Part shown: one piece after another, positions 49,740-58,016 of the stretch
How the letters are laid out: each line of letters opens with the position of its first letter
Numbering within the stretch: position 1 is the first letter of the stretch
NCBI GenBank assembly: GCA_937883775.1
Contig: CAKZXZ010000177.1
Location: forward strand, 29,999 to 93,998
Length of the DNA: 64,000 nucleotides
Direction of reading: 5' to 3'
DNA from: an uncultured Paracoccaceae bacterium
Lineage (GTDB): Bacteria; Pseudomonadota; Alphaproteobacteria; Rhodobacterales; Rhodobacteraceae
Made by a program: the position numbers and the translations under genes
The notes under the pieces: generated by a model
Databases searched by the model: none
Told to the model about the DNA's origin: nothing
Seen by the model: the letters and a program-made list of their open reading frames with translations, nothing else

Positions 49740-51107
49740 TTAACCCTGGATTTCGCTTCCAACGATGATCTGGTCGCCTTTCAGGCCAATCGGCAAGCTA
49801 TCCAGATATGCGTTGGGCGCCCGGCCGTCATAGGCGATGCCATCAATGATATCTTCAGCGGGGGTCGGGACCTTAAAGCCATCGCTGTCCCACGGGAAGT
49901 CGACCTCATTGGCCATGCCCTCATCAACCAGCATGCGTGCGGCTTCCAGATAGATATCGGGGCGATAAACGCTCTTGGCGGTTTCAAAGTACCAGTCATC
50001 GGACTTCGGCTCGGCGATCTGACCCCAACGGCGCATCTGTGTCAGATACCAGATCGCGTCTGAGTAAAACGGATAGGTCGCATTATAGCGGAAGAAGACG
50101 TTGAAATCGGGAATGTCGCGGACATCGCCTTTTTCAAATTCGAACGTGCCTGTCATCGAGTTCGCGATAACCTCGGCATCCGCGCCGACATATTCAGACC
50201 GTGCAAGGATCTCGACCGCTTCTTGGCGGTTCGCGTTTTCATTCTCATCCAACCAGATCGCCGCGCGGATCAGCGCCTTGGTCAATGCGATGGTCGTGTT
50301 GGGGTTTTCTTCGGCGAACTCTTTGGTGATGCCAAAGACCTTTTCGGGGTTGTTCTTCCAAAGTTGGTAGTCCGTGATAACCGGCACACCAATGCCCTTG
50401 AACACAGCCTGCTGGTTCCAGGGTTCACCCACGCAGTACCCAAAAATCGTGCCTGCTTCCATCGTGGCGGGCATTTGCGGCGGCGGTGTGACAGACAATA
50501 GCACGTCAGCACCAATCTGCCCCGAGATGTCTTCAGGCGAATAATACCCCGGCTCAAGACCACCTGCAGCCAGCCAATAGCGCAGCTCGTAATTGTGGGT
50601 CGACACCGGGAACACCATGCCCATGTTGAACGGGATACCCTGATCCTGATAGCTTTCCACAACCGGCTTCATCGCGCTTGCGCTGATCGGATGCTGGGGG
50701 CGGCCGTCGTCCATCAAAGGCACGTTCGGCTTCATCTGCTCCCAGATCTCGTTCGACACCGTGATACCGTTGCCGTTCAAGTCCATCGAAAAAGGCGTGA
50801 TGATATCGGCTTGCGTGCCATATCCGATCGTCGCCGCCAAAGGCTGACCGGCCAGCATATGCGCACCGTCCAACTGTCCGCCAATCACGCCGTCCAAAAG
50901 CACCTTCCAGTTCGCCTGCGCCTCAAGCGTGACAAACAGCCCTTCGTCTTCGAAATAGCCATTCTCATAAGCGACAGCCAACGGCGCCATGTCCGTCAAC
51001 TTGATGAAACCAAAGGTCAGTTCGTCTTTCTCAAGATCCAACATCTCGGCCATGGCAGAGGTCGCCATCAAGCCAGCTGTAATCGTGCATGTGAGCAGAG
51101 TTCTCAT
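49740..51107 (-). CDS. nrtA: Nitrate ABC transporter substrate-binding protein (CmpA/NrtA family)
   Basis: Signal [51 protein letters not shown]. Confidence 0.94.
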   Translation of the reverse strand: MRTLLTCTITAGLMATSAMAEMLDLEKDELTFGFIKLTDMAPLAVAYENGYFEDEGLFVTLEAQANWKVLLDGVIGGQLDGAHMLAGQPLAATIGYGTQADIITPFSMDLNGNGITVSNEIWEQMKPNVPLMDDGRPQHPISASAMKPVVESYQDQGIPFNMGMVFPVSTHNYELRYWLAAGGLEPGYYSPEDISGQIGADVLLSVTPPPQMPATMEAGTIFGYCVGEPWNQQAVFKGIGVPVITDYQLWKNNPEKVFGITKEFAEENPNTTIALTKALIRAAIWLDENENANRQEAVEILARSEYVGADAEVIANSMTGTFEFEKGDVRDIPDFNVFFRYNATYPFYSDAIWYLTQMRRWGQIAEPKSDDWYFETAKSVYRPDIYLEAARMLVDEGMANEVDFPWDSDGFKVPTPAEDIIDGIAYDGRAPNAYLDSLPIGLKGDQIIVGSEIQG

Positions 51108-51151
51108 TCAAGATATCCTTTCTAAGGTCTTCCAGAGCTGATCCGGAAACG

Positions 51152-51210
51152 AAAAAAGCCGCATGTAAACAGCGCGAAGAACACTCTTCGTGCGTCGTAC
51201 AAGCGGCTTT
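51152..51210 (-). terminator. Leader terminator upstream of nrtA
   Basis: Minus strand: AAAGCCGC-T-TGTA...CGAAGA-gtgt-TCTTCG...TACA-T-GCGGCTTT-TTT; long stem ending in a T run. Confidence 0.8.
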
Positions 51211-51224
51211 GCTTTGAATGTGGT

Positions 51225-51269
51225 GGACGCCGTCATTGGCATCCGAAATCCTGTAGGGCGGCTGTGCCC
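51225..51269 (-). promoter_or_regulatory. ANTAR-type two-hexaloop RNA motif (probable NasT target) in the nrtA leader
   Basis: Minus strand P1: GGGC-ACAGCC-GCCC (51269-51256). P2: GGATGCC-AATGAC-GGCGTCC (51244-51225). 11-nt linker. Both hexaloops carry A1 and G4. Confidence 0.82.
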
Positions 51270-51366
51270 ATGCTTATTTTTGCGACAGACGGGACGCGTC
51301 AGACAATGTTTTTATGCGCTGAACAGGATCTTTGATGCTGCGGCGCAGAAAGTGATTAAATTTTCA

Positions 51367-52530
51367 TCACTTGCCTGCGTCAAAATCAAACAACTTGCCG
51401 TCAAAAAAGGCATCTGGACCAAGAATCATGTGCCCGCGCGACGAAGCGACCGCCGTCGCGTGGCGCATGGATCCTTCGACCTTCTCTGACGCGCCAGGCA
51501 GATCAACCCCGGTTGGACCAAGCGCGTCACGGTACATGTCTGACCGGAAGCAGCGCTTGGCAGCTGCGATTCCCTTGGCGGGTGCGCCCAAACGTGTTGC
51601 AATCCACGCGGCCTGGCTGCGCCAGGGAAAATGCGCCGCATGCTGATGAAACAGTAAAAACCGTTCAACCGGCACAGGGGGTGCCCCCAAAGCAGGCGTC
51701 AACATTCCCGAAATCGCAGGATCAATCAGTTCCGGCGCGATGTTCAGATGTTCACTGCGCGCCAAAATCTCGACCGCGAGTGGCTTGTTTCCCGGTGTAT
51801 CAAGCCAGCGCATCGCAGGTTCCAGCGCACGCAACAGCCGGCGCACCTCGTCTTTATGGCTCTCGACCCACTCATGCCGCGCTGCCAAGACTTTTTCGGG
51901 TGCGAACGCCCAAACGGCATTGCCCGGCAAGACAAGTTCGGCAGCACCACGCGCAACCGCGGCACTGCCCCAAGGCTCTCCGACCCAAAATGCATCGATA
52001 TCGCCGTCCTCGACAGCGTCCGCCATCCGTGGCGGCGGAATTGTGACGATCTCGATCTTGAGGCCCGAGAGATCGCCCTGCCCTTGCAGCCAGTATTCAA
52101 GAAGCAACCTGTGCATTGAATAGTGAAACGGAATGCCGATCCGCAAATGTGCAATGCCCAGCGCACCAAGCGCAGGCAGAATGTGATCGGCCTGCCCAAA
52201 GCGCAGCGCCACATCTGCGGCGCGCAACGTGTCGGCCAATTTTGAGGAAATGCCAAAGACCGTGCCATTGACCGACAACACCATCAGCGCATCAATCTCA
52301 CCCGCAAGGCCGCCATACCCCAGCGACATCGCAACAGGCATTGGAGAGAGCATATGCGCAAAGTCCAGATGGCCCAACGCAAGCATATCGCGCGTCGCCG
52401 ACCATGAAGGCTGTGCCACAAGGTTCAGCTCAAGACCTTCCTCGGCGGCGAAGCCAAGCTCTTTTGCGACGATCAACGGGGCACTGTCCACCAAGGGGAC
52501 ATAGCCACAATTCAAAATCGTCCGGGTCAT
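51367..52530 (-). CDS. nasS: NasS-like cytoplasmic nitrate sensor (CmpA/NrtA fold, no signal peptide)
   Basis: MTRTILNCGYVPLVDSAPLIVAKELGFAAEEGLELNLVAQPSWSATRDML; no signal peptide; overlaps nasT by 4 nt. Confidence 0.88.
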   Translation of the reverse strand: MTRTILNCGYVPLVDSAPLIVAKELGFAAEEGLELNLVAQPSWSATRDMLALGHLDFAHMLSPMPVAMSLGYGGLAGEIDALMVLSVNGTVFGISSKLADTLRAADVALRFGQADHILPALGALGIAHLRIGIPFHYSMHRLLLEYWLQGQGDLSGLKIEIVTIPPPRMADAVEDGDIDAFWVGEPWGSAAVARGAAELVLPGNAVWAFAPEKVLAARHEWVESHKDEVRRLLRALEPAMRWLDTPGNKPLAVEILARSEHLNIAPELIDPAISGMLTPALGAPPVPVERFLLFHQHAAHFPWRSQAAWIATRLGAPAKGIAAAKRCFRSDMYRDALGPTGVDLPGASEKVEGSMRHATAVASSRGHMILGPDAFFDGKLFDFDAGK

Positions 52531-53111
52531 GACAAAAGGTCCGACGCCGTCACAAGCGCTTGCGCCACATCAATCACCTTGCGCCCCTGATCCATCGCGG
52601 TTTTGCGCAAAAGCTGATAGGCCTCATCTTCCGAGACACCTCGCTGGCGCATCAAAATACCTTTGGCACGGTCCAGCATTTTACGATCCTCCAATGCGCG
52701 TTTGGCGGCATCAAGCTCGGACTGCAGCTGGCGCAGGATCTGAAACCGGGCAATAGCAGTTTCCAGAACCGATTTGATCCGGTTCATCTGCAACCCGTCG
52801 ACAACATACGCGCTGACCCCGGCCGCCAACGCGGCCTGGGTGAGGTCTTCATCCGATCTATCGACGAACATCGCCACTGCGCGTGACTTGCTGTCGCTCG
52901 CAAGGCTGAGATGTTCCAGCATGTCACGATCCGGATTTGCGACGTCAATCAGAACGATATCCGGCTGGCGCGTCTTGATTTCCCGTTCAAGACCAGCGGT
53001 CTGCGCCAAGGCATGGACATCAGACCATCCCGCCTCGACCAAAGCATCAATGATGTCGCGCGCCTTTTGCGGATCTGCTTCGACAACAAGAATAGAGAGG
53101 TCGCGGTTCAT
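52527..53111 (-). CDS. nasT: NasT-like ANTAR-domain response regulator/antiterminator
   Basis: LDRAKGILMRQRGVSEDEAYQLLRKTAMDQGRKVIDVAQALV is an ANTAR domain; N-terminal receiver-like domain. Confidence 0.92.
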   Translation of the reverse strand: MNRDLSILVVEADPQKARDIIDALVEAGWSDVHALAQTAGLEREIKTRQPDIVLIDVANPDRDMLEHLSLASDSKSRAVAMFVDRSDEDLTQAALAAGVSAYVVDGLQMNRIKSVLETAIARFQILRQLQSELDAAKRALEDRKMLDRAKGILMRQRGVSEDEAYQLLRKTAMDQGRKVIDVAQALVTASDLLS

Positions 53112-53308
53112 GGGCGATCACGTACCTCTCGCAGGGCGATGGGTCAGGTGATTCCCCCAAAACAAGTCTTTTAAGAATGAACTTGCGGGCAAAACATGCC
53201 CTTTACTCGCGGTCTGCACAAATATTAGGCGGAAATCACACGGCATGACGTAGGAACACTCTACGCGGCTCAGGCAATTTCGGTCTAGATTGGCTGCCAG
53301 AATAACAG

Positions 53309-54976
53309 ATGGGCACACCGATGCAGAATGCAGACGTAATCATTGTAGGCGCGGGCCTTGCTGGCCTTGTGGCGGCGGCAGAGCTGGCAGATCGCGGCAA
53401 GTCGGTCACCCTGGTGGATCAGGAGCCTGAGCATTCTCTTGGCGGACAGGCGTTCTGGTCGCTGGGCGGTCTGATGATGATCGACACGCCAGAACAACGC
53501 CGTATGGGCATTCGCGATAGCCACGCGCTGGCCTTGTCCGATTGGATGGGCACCGCGCGGTTTGATCGGGTCGAAGATCACTGGCCGCGCAAATGGGCCG
53601 AAGCCTATATCGACTTTGCCAGTGGTGAGATGCGGCCATGGCTGCACGCGCAGGGCATGCGGTGGTTTCCGGTCGTCGGTTGGGCCGAGCGTGGAGGCTC
53701 TTTTGCCGACGGCCATGGCAATTCCGTGCCCCGCTTTCACCTGACATGGGGCGTCGGCCCCGGCACAATCGAGCCCTTCATCAGCCGCGTGCGCGCGCAT
53801 CACGAGACAGGCCGTATCGCTTTGAAGTTTCGCCATAAATGCGATCACATTCTACTCGAGGCAGGCCGCGTACAGGGCATCGCCGGGCAAATTCTTGCAC
53901 CTGACACCAGCACTCATGGCGCGTCTACCAATCGTGATGCCGTGGATGATTTTGAACTGCGCGCGCCCAGCGTGATTGTAGCCTCTGGCGGGATCGGAGG
54001 CAATTTCGATCTGGTGCGCAAGGCATGGCCGCAAGACCGGCTGGGCAAACCACCAAAACGCATGATTTCGGGCGTGCCGGCGCATGTCGATGGCCGGATG
54101 CTTGCGATCACAGAGCAGGCGGGCGGCACGGTTATCAATGGCGACCGGATGTGGCACTATACCGAAGGCGTGCAAAACTGGGATCCGATCTGGCCCGCGC
54201 ATGGTATTCGCATCTTGCCCGGCCCATCCTCCATGTGGTTTGACGCCACCGGCACACGGCTGCAACCACCCGCATTGCCAGGGTTTGACACGCTCGGCAC
54301 GCTCAAAGCCATCCTGGAAACGGGGTATGACTATTCGTGGTTCATCACGACGCAGAAAATCCTCAAGAAGGAATTCGCGCTCTCCGGTTCGGAACAAAAC
54401 CCTGATTTTGCTGATAAAGATTGGAAAGCTGTTCTCAAGCAACGCATCCTGAACAAGGCCGCAACCCCGCCGGTAGAGGCTTTCAAAGAGCACGGCGCCG
54501 ATTTCGTTATTGCCAAGACGCTGCCTGATCTGATCGACGGTATGAACGCGCTTGAAGGCAATACCCTACTGCAACACGACAAGATCCGAGCGCAGATCGA
54601 AGCGCGCGATCTGCAGATCAACAACCCTTTCTCGAAAGATGCGCAGGTGATGGCGATCCATGCCGCCCGGCATCATCGCGGTGACCGTATCCTGCGGACG
54701 GCCAAGCCGCACAAGATCCTTGATCCTGACAATGGTCCGCTGATTGGCGTGCGCTTGAATATCCTGACGCGCAAAAGCCTTGGCGGGCTACAAACTGACC
54801 TGAACGGTCAACTGATCGACGCGAATGGCGACCGTATCCCGGGCCTTTTTGCAGCGGGTGAAGTCGCTGGCTTTGGCGGCGGTGGCTATCACGGATACAG
54901 CGCGCTGGAAGGCACGTTTCTGGGCGGTTGCATCTTTTCTGGCCGAAATGTTGGGCGCGCCGACACAATTGCCTAA
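53309..54976 (+). CDS. FAD-binding dehydrogenase (KsdD/fumarate-reductase-like flavoprotein)
   Basis: ADVIIVGAGLAGLVAAAELADRGKSVTLVDQEPEHSLGGQAFWSLGGL; C-terminal GLFAAGEVAGFGGGGYHGYSALEGTFLGGCIFSGR. Confidence 0.9.
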   Translation: MGTPMQNADVIIVGAGLAGLVAAAELADRGKSVTLVDQEPEHSLGGQAFWSLGGLMMIDTPEQRRMGIRDSHALALSDWMGTARFDRVEDHWPRKWAEAYIDFASGEMRPWLHAQGMRWFPVVGWAERGGSFADGHGNSVPRFHLTWGVGPGTIEPFISRVRAHHETGRIALKFRHKCDHILLEAGRVQGIAGQILAPDTSTHGASTNRDAVDDFELRAPSVIVASGGIGGNFDLVRKAWPQDRLGKPPKRMISGVPAHVDGRMLAITEQAGGTVINGDRMWHYTEGVQNWDPIWPAHGIRILPGPSSMWFDATGTRLQPPALPGFDTLGTLKAILETGYDYSWFITTQKILKKEFALSGSEQNPDFADKDWKAVLKQRILNKAATPPVEAFKEHGADFVIAKTLPDLIDGMNALEGNTLLQHDKIRAQIEARDLQINNPFSKDAQVMAIHAARHHRGDRILRTAKPHKILDPDNGPLIGVRLNILTRKSLGGLQTDLNGQLIDANGDRIPGLFAAGEVAGFGGGGYHGYSALEGTFLGGCIFSGRNVGRADTIA

Positions 54977-55160
54977 GAAATACCGCCCAAGCAGAGTCGA
55001 CATCCGCTTAGTCTTTAGGCAACCATAGCCTATCTGCTTAATCAGGTGGCAGAACGCTTAATCCAAAAGAACAAGAGCGCGCCGCCTGTGCCCGGCTCTC
55101 CCCTTTCCGAAGGCGACGAGTCAGGTTGCGTTTGATTTGTCTGCAAGGGAGCGACTTTTG

Positions 55161-56168
55161 ATGACACTACACAAATCCATTCTGGCAGTCGCCGCGACGC
55201 TGATCGCTGCGCCAGCCATCGCCGAAACTGAAATGCCCTTCGCGCTTGATTGGAAATTTGAAGGCCCCTCAGCGCCTTATTTTCATGCGCTAGACGCGGG
55301 TTACTTCACCGAAGAAGGCCTGACCGTGACTATCGCCGAGGGCGCAGGCTCGCTTGATGCGATCCCAAAGGTTGCCACCGGCGCATTTCCCGTCGGATTT
55401 GCCGATATCAATTCGCTGATGCGCTTTCTCGATCAGAACCCGGGCGCACCCGTCACGGCGGTTATGATGGTCTATGATAAACCGCCTTTCGCTGTGGTGG
55501 GCCGTAAATCGCTGGGCGTTGAAACACCCGCTGATCTGCAAGGTAAGGTGCTGGGTGCGCCGCCCCCCGATGGCGCTTGGGCGCAATTTCCAATCTTTGC
55601 GGCAGAAACAGGCATCAACTCGGATGAGATTACGGTCGAACCCGTGGGGTTCCCAACCCGCGAACCGATGCTTGCGGAAGGCAATGTCGCCGCGATCACA
55701 GGCTTTTCGTTCTCGTCTACATTGAACCTCAAACGTCTGGGCGTTCCGGCCGAGGACATCTCTGTGTTGCTGATGGCCGATCACGGCGTTGATCTGTACG
55801 GCAACGCGATCATCGTGAACACGGACTTTGCTGCCGAGAATGGCGAAGCGGTCACGGGATTCCTGCGCGCCGTCGCCAAGGGCTGGAAAGATGCGATCGG
55901 CGCCCCTGAAACCGCCATCGCAGCCCTGATAGAGCGCAACCCCGCCGCAGATGCAGCGCTTGAGACAGAGCGTCTTGGCATGGCGATCGAGGCCAATGTG
56001 CTCACGGATTATGTGAAGGAAAACGGCATGGGCGGCATTGACGAGGCGCGCTTTGCCAATGCTTTGGAACAAACCAAATCGGTCTATGAATTCCAAACCG
56101 CCCCTGACGCCGCACTCTTTTTCGACGGTCGGTACTTGCCCGATGACGGCAGCTTGATGTTGCAATAA
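55161..56168 (+). CDS. ABC transporter substrate-binding protein (NMT1/THI5-like)
   Basis: Signal MTLHKSILAVAATLIAAPAIAE; ALDWKFEGPSAPYFHALDAGYFTEEGLTVTI. Start at 55161 preferred. Confidence 0.88.
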   Translation: MTLHKSILAVAATLIAAPAIAETEMPFALDWKFEGPSAPYFHALDAGYFTEEGLTVTIAEGAGSLDAIPKVATGAFPVGFADINSLMRFLDQNPGAPVTAVMMVYDKPPFAVVGRKSLGVETPADLQGKVLGAPPPDGAWAQFPIFAAETGINSDEITVEPVGFPTREPMLAEGNVAAITGFSFSSTLNLKRLGVPAEDISVLLMADHGVDLYGNAIIVNTDFAAENGEAVTGFLRAVAKGWKDAIGAPETAIAALIERNPAADAALETERLGMAIEANVLTDYVKENGMGGIDEARFANALEQTKSVYEFQTAPDAALFFDGRYLPDDGSLMLQ

Positions 56169-56175
56169 AAGATCC

Positions 56176-56204
56176 GGGCAGGCGCTTGACAGGCGCCCGC
56201 CCGA
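56176..56204 (+). terminator. GC-rich hairpin between the substrate-binding protein and ATPase genes
   Basis: CGGGCAGGCGC-TTGACAG-GCGCCCGCCCG, 10 of 11 positions paired; no T run. Confidence 0.6.
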
Positions 56205-56219
56205 ACGAGGGGTGGGATC

Positions 56220-57008
56220 ATGGAAAATCTGATTGATATCAAAGGCGTGACCCACGCCTACAAGACCGATAGCGGCCCACTTCCCGTACTTGACGGCCTC
56301 GACGTCTCGGTTCCCGAAGGCACATTTGCCGCCGTTGTCGGCCCCTCTGGCTGCGGGAAATCCACACTCACCCGCCTTGTCGCCGGCTTGATGAAACCCG
56401 ATGAGGGCGAGGTCTGGCTGCACGGCGAACGCGTCAAGGGCCCACGCAAGACCGTTGGGATGGCGTTTCAGAACCCGGTTTTGCTGGAATGGCGAACGAT
56501 CCTGCAAAACGTGATCCTACCACTGGAAATCGTAGCGCCGTCCATGTCGCAGAAAGACCGCGAAACGCGGGCACATGAGCTGTTGGATATGGTCGGCCTG
56601 ACCGGCTTTGACGACAAGCGCCCGTCCGAGTTGTCCGGCGGCATGCGCCAGCGCGCATCGCTTTGCCGGTCCATCGTACATAAGCCCGAAGTGCTGATTA
56701 TGGACGAACCTTTCGGTGCGCTGGACGCGTTCACCCGCGAAGATCTGTGGCAAACCATGCGCGATCTGCGCAAGGCCGAGCCATTCACCTGCGTGCTCAT
56801 CACGCACGACCTGCGCGAAAGCGTATTTTTAGGCGATCAGGTTATTGTGTTATCGGGCCGTCCTGCACGCACGCAATATGTGATGCCGATTGAACTGCCC
56901 GAAGATCGCACGCTGGATATCCTTTACACGCCTGCGGTGGCCGACATGCTTCATGTGCTGCGCGATCAGATCAAAATCGCGCAGGGCCGCGCGCCGGAGG
57001 TGCATTGA
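56220..57008 (+). CDS. ABC transporter ATP-binding protein (SsuB/TauB/ThiZ-like)
   Basis: GPSGCGKST; LSGGMRQRASLCRS; LIMDEPFGALD. Confidence 0.92.
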   Translation: MENLIDIKGVTHAYKTDSGPLPVLDGLDVSVPEGTFAAVVGPSGCGKSTLTRLVAGLMKPDEGEVWLHGERVKGPRKTVGMAFQNPVLLEWRTILQNVILPLEIVAPSMSQKDRETRAHELLDMVGLTGFDDKRPSELSGGMRQRASLCRSIVHKPEVLIMDEPFGALDAFTREDLWQTMRDLRKAEPFTCVLITHDLRESVFLGDQVIVLSGRPARTQYVMPIELPEDRTLDILYTPAVADMLHVLRDQIKIAQGRAPEVH

Positions 57009-57766
57009 TGCTGCGCCAAATCGGGATCCCGCTCGCCTCGATTATTGTGTTTCTTGCGTTGTGGGAATTGCTGGTCTGGGCAAATGGTTGGCCGAACTTC
57101 AAGATGGCCTCTCCATCCGACTTGCCACCTGCGTTTATCCGCTACTGGGACTTGTTTCTGTCGATGGGCTGGCAAACGCTGTGGCGCACGGTTGCTGGCC
57201 TTGCGCTTGCCGTGGTTGTCGGCACGGCCATCGGCATGATTATTGGCTTTTCCCGTATCGCGCGCGATGCACTATACCCGCTTCTGGTTGGCTTCAATGC
57301 GATCCCAAAAGCAACGCTGGTGCCTGTGATTTCGCTCATTTTTATTGGTCAGCATGACTTCAACACTGTGCTCATGGCGTTCATGATCTCATTCTTTCCC
57401 ATCGCGGTTTCGGTCGGTATTGGCCTGTCCACGTTAGAGCCAGAATATCGCGATATCTTGCGCTCTCTGGGCGCATCCCGCTTCACGATTTTCCGCAAGA
57501 TCGCGCTGCCCAAAACACTGCCTGAATTCTTTGGCGCGCTGAAAGTGTCGGTCACGCTGGCCTTTATCGGGACCAATCTGGTGGAAATCGTCAGCCCCCA
57601 CGGGCGCGGCCTTGGTGCGCTTTTCAAATCCGGTGAAACGAATGGCGACTACCCGTTGATGTTCGCGGTCCTCATCGCGCTCGCCTTCCTGGGGATCGTT
57701 TTGTACTACGCCGTCGTCTATCTTGAGAAGGTTTTCGCAGGCTGGGCGGAAAGGCCGCAAAGCTGA
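57005..57766 (+). CDS. ABC transporter permease (SsuC/TauC-like)
   Basis: Polytopic, EYRDILRSLGASRFTIFRKIALPKTLPEFFGALKVSVTLAFIG EAA-type loop; 4-nt overlap with the ATPase. Confidence 0.92.
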   Translation: MMLRQIGIPLASIIVFLALWELLVWANGWPNFKMASPSDLPPAFIRYWDLFLSMGWQTLWRTVAGLALAVVVGTAIGMIIGFSRIARDALYPLLVGFNAIPKATLVPVISLIFIGQHDFNTVLMAFMISFFPIAVSVGIGLSTLEPEYRDILRSLGASRFTIFRKIALPKTLPEFFGALKVSVTLAFIGTNLVEIVSPHGRGLGALFKSGETNGDYPLMFAVLIALAFLGIVLYYAVVYLEKVFAGWAERPQS

Positions 57767-58016
57767 TCGAAACACCTGTTTTCGTTAATGTTTGGCGACG
57801 CTGCGTGCCCTTGAGTGGCGCAACAGGAACCAACGTTTCCCGAAAATCACGTCGACCTTCTTATCCGCACGCAGTGCCAATAATGTCACGATCCCCCAAA
57901 GCACACTGATTCCACAGGCTTTTTCCCTCTATCGCGACCGATTCGTTTTCTGTATACCGACGGGCATAACAAAGCATGGCCGCAAAAGTGCCGTGTACGA
58001 GGCGGAGTAGAACATT

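Noticed and set aside
53112-53308. GGGCA-AAACA-TGCCC and CGTAG-GAACACT-CTACG dyads in the nasT/flavoprotein divergent region as operators
   Set aside because: Only 5-bp arms; expected by chance in a ~200-bp GC-rich region, and no NtrC or sigma-54 consensus recognised.
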